Positions 24,660-34,000 of a stretch of 64,000 nt of DNA are shown here, in pieces (position 1 is the first letter of the stretch; each line of letters begins with the position of its first letter). Made by a program: the position numbers and the translations under genes. The stretch is from Thelonectria olida (lineage: Eukaryota > Ascomycota > Sordariomycetes > Hypocreales > Nectriaceae), in assembly GCA_020736575.1 (NCBI GenBank), contig JAGPYM010000001.1, positions 1,054,001 to 1,118,000 of the forward strand. The letters run 5' to 3'. The notes under the pieces were generated by a model. That model was not told where the DNA came from, did no database searches, and saw only the letters and a list, made by a program, of their open reading frames with translations.

Positions 24660-26687
24660 TCAAAGTTTCGAAGTAATGCCAGTAGGCGAAGTCCCATACA
24701 CAATAGCAATGTCCCGAGCCAATCCATCGCTGGCAGACAGCTTTCTCTGCTTGGCCACAACGCCCTTTTCTTCCAAGAATCGAGCGAAGATATCACACGC
24801 CACAACATCTCCGTCGGTGCCAGCATCCACGTATAGAAGAACCGCCACGAGCAAGTCTCCCACGCTCCAGAGTATGTCTCTCGCCTCGCTCATCAGTTCA
24901 GCGGCTGGTTCACGCTCAATACGCCCCCTTAAGCCGTTCCATTCTTCAACAGGAGCCCAGCCGTCAGGCTTGGCACACTTGCCTCGGAATTCGAACCCCT
25001 TTTTGATGACTTCGCCGAGCGCATCGAGCGAATCCTTTCCTCCTTTGGCGTGCTTCAGAGCCCTGATGAAATCCGTGCTGAGCACATCAGTTGTACCCTC
25101 CCAGATGGGAAGGACAGCGCAGTCGCGATGGAGGCGAGCAACGTTGAGATACTCTTGTTCTTCGTTGAGCAGATAGCCCACGCCTCCCAGCGATTCCATG
25201 CAGGAGAACAGTAGAGAGACCGCGGGCTTGCAGACGTAGGCTTTGCTCAGCTGCGTGAGAACCCTGAGCAGCGCCGGTGCGAGTTTCGGTTGTGGCGTCA
25301 ATGCTTGAAGAGCTTCAGATGTGTTAACATCAGACGCTCCATTGTGTTCGGTAACTCCAAGGACATACGACGTGAAGATTGCGAGCAGCAGGAGACGTCG
25401 ATACTCGGCAGTCATCTTGGCCAGGGTTCTCATGTGCAGCGAGCTGTCCGTCAACTTCATCCTGGAGCCTTTGCCTGCGCCAATCTCACGCACTCGGGCA
25501 TACGCTCGAGCGATGGCAAGGCCACGGCCAACGTAACTCGTAGCTGCGACGGTGGAGTGAATCCTAGTCAAGTTCAAGATGGTGCTAACTTCGTGGATGC
25601 CGCGACCTTCTTGTCCTACGAGCCATCCGCGCATATCCTCTAGCGCGAGCTCGGCGGTTGGGAGCGATTGAGTTCCCGACTTGTTCTTCAGGCGCTGGAT
25701 GCGGACGCCGTTCAGAATTTCCCCGTCCGGCTTTGGCAGACCGGTCGCCGTCTTGGCTTGAGGATCGTGTTTGCGCATAGGTGCCATAAAGGCTGATATG
25801 CCACCCTTTTGAGTGCGAGCAAGGAGAATGGTCATTCTCGAATCCGTCGCCGAGGAGAACCATTTGAATCCGTTGATGCTCCAAGGCCCAAGGGGAATGT
25901 TTTCCTGTTTGGAAGCAAGTTGCACTCCATCATTTGACTGACGAACGGCCGTCGTCTCGGTCAAAGAGACGTCGCTTCCGCCAGTCCGCTCCGTCATCCA
26001 TTGTCCGCTTGTCCAGGCGCAGCTTGCATCTCGGGAAATGAGATGATTATAGGCATTTTGAAACACACTTTTCTCTTCCTCCGAAAGCCTGGATGCGAGA
26101 ACTGGAGTTGTGAGGTGGGTTTGTAGCAGTCGGGCAGCTCCATCCTGCATTGCCGAAGGACAAGTGACATTGGCGCAAGAAGCCGTCCAGAGCTGAATGC
26201 GGAGGAACTGATATGGCCGCGAGAACTGCCCGTAGGGCGTGTCGTAGCCTGCAGCGACGAGTCTAGCAGAGGGGTCAGGCTGTTGCTCAACAATGTCTCT
26301 AGCGTAAGAACATACCCATGAGAGAGGCCAAAGTTCTGAAGGCCACGCCATCCCTCGCCAGTTACAAGTTCACCGCTCCATTGCCCAAACACATCTCGGC
26401 CAGATCCTTTGAGATAGGGCTTGTTGTGCTCAGCATCGGTGATCCAGGCAAAGACCTGATCGGAGATGACTTCCTTGCCCAGTCGAGCAATTTCCGACTC
26501 GACCTTCGATGCTACATGATCCGGGAGAAAGACTACATGGAATTAGCCGAAGAGTCGAAAGTCAAAAGTCAAAAGATACACGCGTCTCACGCTTGAAGCA
26601 TCTCTGGAATGTGGCGTCGTCATATACTTGGTTATCCAGAACTGGGGGTTTCTGAAAGAAGCCTTTATCTGCACCTGACGACTCCAT
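24660..26687 (-). CDS. AidB-like acyl-CoA dehydrogenase family protein
   Basis: FAD-dependent oxidoreductase of the acyl-CoA dehydrogenase superfamily, closest in pattern to AidB. The substrate is unknown. Exons are 26687-26591, 26532-26316 and 26262-24660, giving 638 aa. The two introns (58 and 53 nt) have GTGAGA and GTATGT donors, and joining them gives a continuous N-terminus that starts MESSGADKGFFQKPPVLD. Visible motifs are the FAD/substrate loop WMTERTGGSDVSLTET, GPWSINGFKWFSSATDS, and near the C-terminus CMESLGGVGYL and LHRDCAVLPIWEGTTDVLS. The IWEGTTDVLS segment corresponds to the AidB glutamate/flavin region. No mitochondrial presequence or C-terminal SKL peroxisome signal is present, although the last residues are TSKL. 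The gene is divergent from the MARVEL-like gene, across a 2.3-kb gap. Confidence 0.9.
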
Positions 26688-27128
26688 GGCGGGCTCTAAC
26701 GAGAACAGAGAATAATCGGCTACGAACCATTACAATGAGCTATTCCACACTGGTTTAAGTAGAATGCGGAGAGCCCATCACGAGGCTGAGATGAGCATCT
26801 GACGTGGGGTAAGCCAGACCAACCGAGGCACTTAAGATCAGGCCAGGGAGTGTGCGGAAGTTATTCCGTCACCATCTCGAAATGGACCAGCTCGCAGCAA
26901 ATAACATTTTAGGTATCACGCTGGAGGGCATGGTAATAAGGCCCAATAAATTCCGACGTCCAACTGAGATTCGACATGGATAGATGAGAGTGAACAGCGA
27001 TGAGTGAGATCAGTGAGCCCACATCTTCCCGAGGTAGCCTATTCGTTCCACCTTCAACCGACGGATAAAGCAGACATGTTGCGCGGAGGATTATCATACT
27101 ACGATGATTACGAATCGCGGTTCAATAA

Positions 27129-27189
27129 AAGGTGAGGTTTGTGGACTTGATAATAAAAGAAAGCAGGTGGTCTAGAGCAAAGCTCTAAG
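27129..27189 (+). repeat. Left arm of a diverged inverted repeat
   Basis: AAGGTGAGGTTTGTGGACTT ... GAGCAAAGCTCTAAG matches the reverse complement of 27577-27639 at roughly 80 % by eye. Differences are mostly transitions. A weaker match continues after a ~30-bp insertion (AAAGATGTGTTTAGGC at about 27220 against AAAGATGCGTTTGGGC). It is probably a relic of a duplicated element. Confidence 0.6.
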
Positions 27190-27576
27190 CTAAGAAGTCT
27201 CACCCGGCTGGTGTACTATAAAGATGTGTTTAGGCGGACCCAACCTACTAGGAGATGATCAAGGCTTGCTTTGCCATCTTCACCTTGTCTTGTCGGGAAG
27301 CCTCTTGATTGGAGTCCTTCCATCCATCCATAAGATTGTTCTCCTTGGTTTGCCGGGGCCCGGGAACTGGTGGTTCGACAACGATACCCTCGACATGCCT
27401 GTTGGTGACTGGGGGGCGAAAATATCTTTGGCCTCGACGAAGAAATTGTGAGTAAATGCGTCTCGCCGTATCCACGTACTTTACTATAGGGAGTTCTTCA
27501 TTACTCCGTTACATTCGTCCGTTCCGTTCTTTGCGAGTCGGCGCACGTCAACCGCAGCCCAAACGCATCTTTGCAT

Positions 27577-27639
27577 CTTAGAGCTTTGCTCCAGGCCACA
27601 TGATGTCTTTTGTCAACCAAGTCCACAAACTTCACCTTG
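27577..27639 (-). repeat. Right arm of a diverged inverted repeat
   Basis: On the minus strand this reads AAGGTGAAGTTTGTGGACTT ... GAGCAAAGCTCTAAG, the partner of 27129-27189. In one minus-strand frame (27501-27686) it encodes KVKFVDLVDKRHHVAWSKAL, which reads like a protein fragment. The left arm is broken in the same frame, so the pair may be remnants of a coding transposon or gene. Confidence 0.6.
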
Positions 27640-28948
27640 TGAATCCCATTTTTCAATTGCAGGGTGCTCAATGCCCAGAACCGCATGAAATGTATCGATG
27701 AACAGCCACGATGCCACGTTGTTTATTCTTCAGGACTACGATCCCTTCCCAGCTGAACGAAGTCTGCCTCAGTGGAGATATAGGGTGGGAACACGTACGT
27801 ACGCCGGGCCAAAGCCACCCGGAAAGTGGACATCAAAAGACGGCACTTACACGGCAGTTGTCTCATCGGAAGCGTCAAGACTACCTATTACAGCGTTTGA
27901 TACCTTGAAAGAAAGACGACAGATGCTGAATAATTAATTTGTACGGCAATAAACTTTACGTACTACAGCAGAGAAACGGCTGCGTGACTTGGTTCACGGT
28001 GGTTTTACCACCATTGACAGAAGGGGGGTGTCATGCGTGCACTCAACAGCGCCGGGAATAGGAACCGGCCTGCAACGCCCGTCGTGTAAGCTACAAGTTC
28101 CTCGTGGAATGGAGGCCTTTGACAACGATGAACGACTCGGTTCTCGGCGTGGCAGATCTCCAGAAACACATCATTGTCGATGGTTTCGTCTTGGCCTACG
28201 CTTTGCCTTCGCAGCGAAAAGCCTTGTCCTCGCGAGTGCCGAGAGGCTGGTTTTCTTGGCAAAGGCCAATGCGTGGCATGATGTGCCCTAGCTCAAGTGA
28301 CGCGCGTAGAGCACTTAGAGTAACCACGAAGGATCTTGGTGAAGGGAAAGTCTTGGACGGTTGAGACGGCAGAAGCAATCAGGTTCATGCCCTGGGCATG
28401 CTGGGCACAACGAATGGCCCTTGTTTGCGCTCGACATCATCCGTGTTTCAGATGAACACCCGCTGGCAGCCCACCATCAACCATCGCCAACTGGCCCCTG
28501 TCGGCGCATGACCTCATTTGCTGGTGACTTGGATATGAGCCACTGTCTGGGGGAACTTCGTGGCCCAGCACCCACGGCAAACGTGTGCGTGTCCAAGAGC
28601 CTGGGCATCGAGGCTGTGAGAAACCGGCTTCACGCCTTTTCTCTTTTTTTCCCTCCCCGTCCCCTTGTGGCGTCGGCGTCATTGTCATGTGGCCAAGTTG
28701 TTGGAGGGACTCGTGAGGGAGGTTGAGGTTGTGGTGTCGGGATACAAAATGGATGCAGAGTCCACGTCGCAAATGAAGTCAAGCTATTGGAACATCAGTG
28801 TGCAACATCGTTTCTAGAGTATCAGTTCTCTCTCTCAAGTCTCAATAGCCCTTTAGTTTTGTCGCTTGGGTCTTAGACCAAAGTCCACCTACAACAACCA
28901 TCAAACTCACTTACAAGCCCTCCTTCACTACTACTTCATCACTACACC

Positions 28949-29553
28949 ATGGCTCTCGATCGCATCGTCAGTATGGGCCTGCGAGCCGCCGAGCTCGTCT
29001 TCGCCGCCATCGTCGCTGGTGTTACCGGCGACTACCTGCACCATACAAACGCCAGCAGTTGGAACTTGGGCCGTTTCATTTACACCGAAGTCGTCGCAGG
29101 ACTTTCCATCTTCCTCGCTCTCATTTGGTTGATTCCCTTTTCGAGCACCTTTATCCACTGGCCCATGGACATCTTTATGAGCATCCTTTGGTGGGTTGTG
29201 TTTGGTCTTTTGGTTGATGTAAGTTATGCCTGTCCATGCAGCCCGACTTCGTATGCACACGTGTGTACGAACAGTTACAGTTTCACTTCCAAGTTCCGAA
29301 CGCGAGCTAACCCATCTTCTAGTTGATCGGCGGCAGCTGCGGTGCCATCTTCGACTGGGGCAACGTTTCTCCCCGCGGCGACCAGTGCGGCAAGTTCAAG
29401 GCCGACATCGCGTTCGCTTTCCTGTCCGCCATCCTTTGGCTTGTCTCTGCTCTCGTCGGCTTCTTCTGGGTTCGCAAGCGTGAGCAGCAGGCTGCCCGGG
29501 CCGACGCCGCCTACTCCCGCCGTCACCGCTGGTACCGCCGCAGCCACGTCTAA
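28949..29553 (+). CDS. Four-TM MARVEL-like membrane protein
   Basis: Two exons, 28949-29218 and 29323-29553, giving 166 aa. The 104-nt intron has a GTAAGT donor and GAGCTAACCC before a TAG acceptor, and it joins FGLLVD to LIGGSCGAIF. Four hydrophobic segments are visible: residues about 8-30 (LRAAELVFAAIVAGVTGDYL), 43-65 (YTEVVAGLSIFLALIWLIPF), 72-96 (MDIFMSILWWVVFGLLVD) and 118-141 (IAFAFLSAILWLVSALVGFF). The C-terminal tail is basic (SRRHRWYRRSHV) and cytosolic by the positive-inside rule. The layout matches small fungal MARVEL proteins that sit in plasma-membrane domains such as eisosome-associated patches. That localisation is inferred, not shown. Confidence 0.85.
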
Positions 29554-31116
29554 GCGCAATGAAACTGTGGACTTGCAGCCATAAGCATGCGACTATCTCT
29601 ACTGTTTGATACCCCCCGGAGAGTTCGTGCTGTGCATGGACGGAATGGAAGAAGCCGTTGGTGTCACTGCTATTTGTGGTGTTGGGACTAATACTTGGCA
29701 AATGATGTGATGACTTTTCACCTTGTGCGAGGCAACTCTTCCGCACGTTTCCTATCTACTCGTATTGCCTCTCTTACAATAACTTACATAACTGCTATCG
29801 AGAATATGAGCTTGACTTGATTAAACATTGAACCCTGTGGCGACTTTCCGTCAATGTGACGCTTGACGTCACTCCAAGCAAATGCCGAAAGCTGCAAAAG
29901 TCCCTTCTGACAGGAAGAAGGAGAGAATTGGAGATGCCGAAGGCTGTTACACTTCGGGTTACATCCATTAAATACTCCTTGGGCGTGCTAGTACTGTGCA
30001 TGATGGTATCAGTCAGCCCAAACACCTATGTGTAGTACACCAACCCACAGTCTGGCCCAGAAGGGACGTCCACGTCGTCCAAGATCTGCCAAAGAATGAT
30101 TAAACCTGGAATCATCATGAGCAAACATGAGGCCTCAACGAAGAGAATTTGAGCCTTACCAAGCTTCCACTCACGGCTCATGTTCATCGAGATCCATCAG
30201 TTTGACGCAAGCTTCCTCTAGACACGCGCAATTGGCGTGGCAATCAATCACCGTCATTGTGGCACACCCATGACCTTGGTTGCGTCCGAAACTGCAAGGT
30301 TCTAGAACGGGTACGAAGCTCTTTGACCTCATGTTCGAGGCCGGCTTGGGCAATTTGAGGGGCACATCAACTTTGACCAGTCCAGTGACCAACTTGTTTT
30401 GTTGGAAGAAGAAAAAAAGGCATCGAGGCAGCAAGGGCAAGCCACAAAATCGATGATGCAACCAGACAACCCCGCGCAAGCTAAAAGGCGGGGCAGGTAG
30501 AGCTGGCGCCACCACAGCCACAGTTTTTCCTCTCAGAACACCTGCGTCACTAGCCTCCGCGAAGCCGTTTGAGCCTCTGAACCTCCTTCATCACCTCCTT
30601 GCTCCACTGTTTGTTCCCCTTGGCGACAATCCCACCAAGAATATCCAACGCTTTCTTGCATCATGGACGTCACTTCTCGGCAGGATGACGCTGACATGTT
30701 TCTAAGCTACCTTGAACCTGCAGCACGGCCAATCGTTGCTTCACCACGCGCGCCTGGTTCGCGGGAGTCGTTTGGAAATCACCGCAACAAGCAACCTTTC
30801 AATCCAACAAGCCATGACGTGAGATGAAGTAGCTGGTGGGGTAGATCCTTGGTCTTGGCCGCCTGTACCCGTGTGATGCTATTCTGGTTGAAAGTAAGCT
30901 TGAGAATTGCTATGAGCATGAGAGCTGAAATGTCTATATAAGTTCGAATGATCCCGAACAGATCAAGTGTCTTTCTCTTCATCATTCAAACAACTCTTAC
31001 AACACTATTCAACTCAATTGACTTCAAACTCAATTAAATTAACACTTCCACCACACACCAATAACAACCTTCATCCCCACCAACAACAACAACAACAACA
31101 ACAAACAGCCACAATC
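29554..31116. other. Intergenic region upstream of the repeat-protein gene
   Basis: 1.56 kb. The last ~110 bp before the start codon are A/C-rich with a CAA run (31080-31105), typical of the leader of an abundantly translated fungal mRNA. A minus-strand open frame of 116 codons (30171-30521) has six or seven Cys in its C-terminal half but no start context or signal peptide that I trust. No RNA gene was seen. Confidence 0.45.
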
Positions 31117-32402
31117 ATGTCTGGACTCATCGACAAGGTTAAGAACGCCGTCTCTTCAGACAAGTCCTCCCACTCCCAGCCTGAAGGCACCCACGGCACT
31201 CACCAGAGCCGTGTTGCTAACGCTGCCGACCCTCGCATCGACTCTGACCGTGACCACCGTGCTCGTCAGGATCTCGGCCGCACTGAGAACATCTCTTCCG
31301 GTACTGGTGCCTATAACACCACTGGCAGCAGCACCGGAGCCTATGGCACCGACACTCGACCATTCAACACCACTGATGGCCCTGCCACCAAGACCGATGG
31401 TCCTCACAAGTCAAACGCCTTGAACAAGGCTGATCCTCGTGTCGACTCCGACCGTGATCACAGCCGCAACCTGGGTGCCAACCCCCATGGTACCTCTGGT
31501 ACTGGCGCCCACAACGTCCACAGCGAGACTACCCAGTTTGGCTCTGGCACTCACGGAACTCACTCCGAGGGCCTCCGATCTCAGGGTCTGGGATCTGAGG
31601 GCTACAGTTCCAACCTTCCCGAGGGCACAGTTGGTCCTCACAGCAGCCGAGTAGCCAACGCTGCTGACCCTCGTGTCGACTCCGACCTCGACCGAACCCG
31701 TCACACTGGTACCCATGGCGGTATCACCGGCGAGAACCTCACTTCTGGAACTCACGGCACCCACGGTACTCATGGTACTCACCACGGTACTGAGAATCTC
31801 GGTACTTCTGGCACCACTTTCGGTTCTTCCACCATCGGTTCTTCCAACACCCACCGTGGTGAGAACCTCGGAACGACTGGTGGCACCTATGGATCCTCCA
31901 CCACCCACCGTGGTGAGAACTTGGGAACTTCCGGTCACAACACTCTTGGCTCCACCGGAAACACCTATGGTTCCTCAACCACCCACAACACCACCGGCCA
32001 CCACCAGGGCTCCAGCGCTCTCGGCGGCGGCCCTGCTCCCAACACTGCTGGCCCTCACAAGTCAGACATGTTGAACAAGGTGGATCCTCGTGTTGACAGC
32101 AACCTCGACGGCAGCAAGACCGTGGGCGGCGACAAGACCTTCTCTCGATCGTAAGTCGCCTACGAAACCGCCGACCCCTTTCCGGTGTATTAAAGCCCAC
32201 ATTCCTTAACACTTTTTTTCATCACCGCAGACACGAGACTGGTTCGGCCTACACACACAAGGATCCCACCGATGCTGCCCAAGTGCCCCCTTCAGTACTG
32301 AAGAAGCATGTTGGTGAGCCTATCGTCCACCACGACAAGCCTGAGCATGACCATGCCCGGAGACACAGCGTCTCCCACCAGGAACAGCACCGGGGTTTGT
32401 GA
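31117..32402 (+). CDS. Highly hydrophilic repeat protein (LEA/stress-like)
   Basis: 401 aa from exons 31117-32150 and 32231-32402. The 80-nt intron has a GTAAGT donor and a CGCAG acceptor. There is no signal peptide, no hydrophobic segment, and the composition is rich in Gly, Thr, His, Ser and Asp. Four copies of a unit with the core ADPRVDSDxD occur at about residues 24-48, 95-117, 173-195 and 312-334, usually preceded by GPHKS or GPHSS and N-K/N-A. Between them lie short GTHGTH, THRGENLGT and TYGSSTTH repeats. This pattern is known from fungal proteins annotated as stress-induced or LEA-like, and a disordered desiccation- or stress-protective role is an inference. ATG 31117 begins MSGLIDKVKNAVSSDK, an amphipathic helix. 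Upstream frame residues (from 30967) are leader sequence. Confidence 0.85.
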
Positions 32403-32574
32403 ATGGATTAATGACTATGAAGCGATGGAACTGTATGACTAGTTTTACTGGATACTTTTTGATTTCCTAAATGACATTACCTTGATGCCTTTACAATTAT
32501 TTCTTATGTGTGATGTTGCGAGTCCCGCACTAAACCCAGCCCGGATGTAATAATTGCTTTAAGTTAACGTTGAC

Positions 32575-32600
32575 ATGTACTATTCATATGAATAGTACAT
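32575..32600. repeat. 26-bp perfect palindrome
   Basis: ATGTACTATTCAT followed by its exact reverse complement ATGAATAGTACAT, with no spacer. It lies 173 bp after the repeat-protein stop and 174 bp before the MITE-like element. It may be a 3'-end hairpin, a binding site or a chance AT-rich palindrome. Confidence 0.85.
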
Positions 32601-32775
32601 CTATAAATAACAGCCAAATCACTACCTAAGGAACACAGTATATACGCTGTTGACGATATATATGCAAAAGGCACAAGTTGTAAACCCCCCACCCGTTCAT
32701 TGGGTTGCCTCGTGCTACCCCTCCATGCGGGTTTTATGTCTCAGCCTCCCTGAAGTTGTTTATTGCGGCTGGGTA

Positions 32776-33416
32776 CGGTCGCACACTAGCTAAGGTCCGC
32801 CAAAGTGCAATAACCATTTTTGCATTTTCGCATTTTCGCAAAAACTCAACACGCACACCCTAATAGCCTTAATAAACAACCAGAATAGCAGCCCTAGAAG
32901 CTCTCAAAATAGCCCTATTATTAAATTTTCTCATTTATTTCATAAGAGACGTTTTCTCTAGCTTCCAGAGGCAATTGCAGGCTGCAGGCGGCTCTCATAG
33001 CGGCTCTTATAGTGGCTTTCAGGAGCCGGGCGGGGCTCATAGCGGCTCTCACAGCCCCCAATAGTGGCGGGGCGGGGTCCTTACAGCGGCTCTTATAGCG
33101 GCTTATAGTGGCAGCCTTCCTTTCGAGGCTGAGATCAAATGACCTTCGCTTGGCCGCGCAGAGCTGCAACGAGAGCTGCTGTGAGAGCCCTTATGAGAGC
33201 TGCCTGCAGCCTGGAATTGCCTCTAGAAGCTAGAAAAAAAACATCTCGTATAAAATAAATGAGAAAAATTAATAATAAGGCTATTTTCAGAGCTTTTAGA
33301 GCTATTATTTTAGTTATCTGTTGAGACTGTTAGGATGTGCATGTTGATTTTTGCAAAAATGCGAAATTGCAAAAATGGTTATTGCACTTTGGCGGACCTT
33401 AGCTAGTGTGCGACCG
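32776..33416. mobile_element. MITE-like element with long terminal inverted repeats and TA flanks
   Basis: The arm 32776-33013 matches the reverse complement of 33180-33416. The outer ~49 bases, beginning CGGTCGCACACTAGCTAAGG, are identical, and the rest is about 80-85 % identical with mostly C/T and A/G differences. TA dinucleotides flank both ends (32774-32775 and 33417-33418), as expected for Tc1/mariner-type insertion. The ~165-bp centre is made of GC-rich short repeats with the core GCGGCTCTTATAG. No transposase frame exists, so it is non-autonomous. A spurious 82-codon frame (32921-33169, minus) lies inside it. Confidence 0.8.
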
Positions 33417-34000
33417 TAGCTGGGCTTTCCTTCGGCTGACATATCTTCTTACCGCTGGAAGAGATTCCGCCTAACTAGGCAAGTAGGGCGGAGGGCAAAC
33501 GCCTTACCGGGACAATCGGTGGAAAGAAGCAACTACGTACCATGCTACCGTCGGTCGTTCTCCTCCATTACTTTAGGTACGTACCTAGATAGCGTTTGGC
33601 ATTGTGGGAGGCGGCTTCCATTCCAGAAAATAACTCGAAGCAAACATGAATTCCATTCTTACCATGGCCTCGGCGACAATGCCTCTGCTGAACCTCCAAA
33701 CGTACCTATTTACACGACCTGATCAATAGCAGTTACCACTTCAATAGCGCAACCATGGTCAACTGATTGGCCCAAGGGGGTTCCATGTGACAAGAACAGT
33801 CCGCGGCTAAAAGCTGCCTCGCGCCAATGATGCCGCTGCGCAACTGCGGTTAGGCGCTTCAGCTGAAAAGACGAAGCAGACATTGCCTTGCTGTATAAAG
33901 ATGAGGGACACGCCTTGTGGCCTGCGATGGACATTTGGTCCCTTTTCTCGCCATATCGCTCGTTGTCCGAAAATCCAGCCAATTAATCGAACAGTTCCTC

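Larger units (their letters stand above)
26688..28948. other. 2.3-kb intergenic stretch with a degenerate inverted repeat
   Basis: Lies between the start codons of the divergent acyl-CoA dehydrogenase and MARVEL-like genes. It contains a pair of diverged inverted repeats (27129-27189 and 27577-27639, listed separately). Several open frames of 60-120 codons occur, but none shows a domain. No RNA gene was seen. Confidence 0.5.
32403..34000. other. Intergenic region holding a palindrome and a MITE-like element
   Basis: 1.6 kb between the repeat-protein gene and the NLR gene. It holds the palindrome 32575-32600 and the MITE-like element 32776-33416 (both listed separately). The last 580 bp lead to the NLR start and contain no other feature that I can support. 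Confidence 0.55.

Noticed and set aside
27698..27937. 79-codon frame beginning MNSHDATLFILQDYDPFPAE
   Set aside because: The text is protein-like but short, isolated beside the relic repeat and without recognised homology. It could not be supported as a gene.
30171..30521. 116-codon minus-strand frame with Cys-rich end
   Set aside because: The start is proline-rich without a signal peptide, there is a poly-Phe run from a homopolymer, and there is no family resemblance.
31156..32212. Long minus-strand and shifted frames across the repeat-protein gene
   Set aside because: They are shadows produced by the repetitive plus-strand coding sequence.
32921..33169. 82-codon minus-strand frame inside the MITE-like element
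   Set aside because: It is explained by the GC-rich internal repeats of the element.
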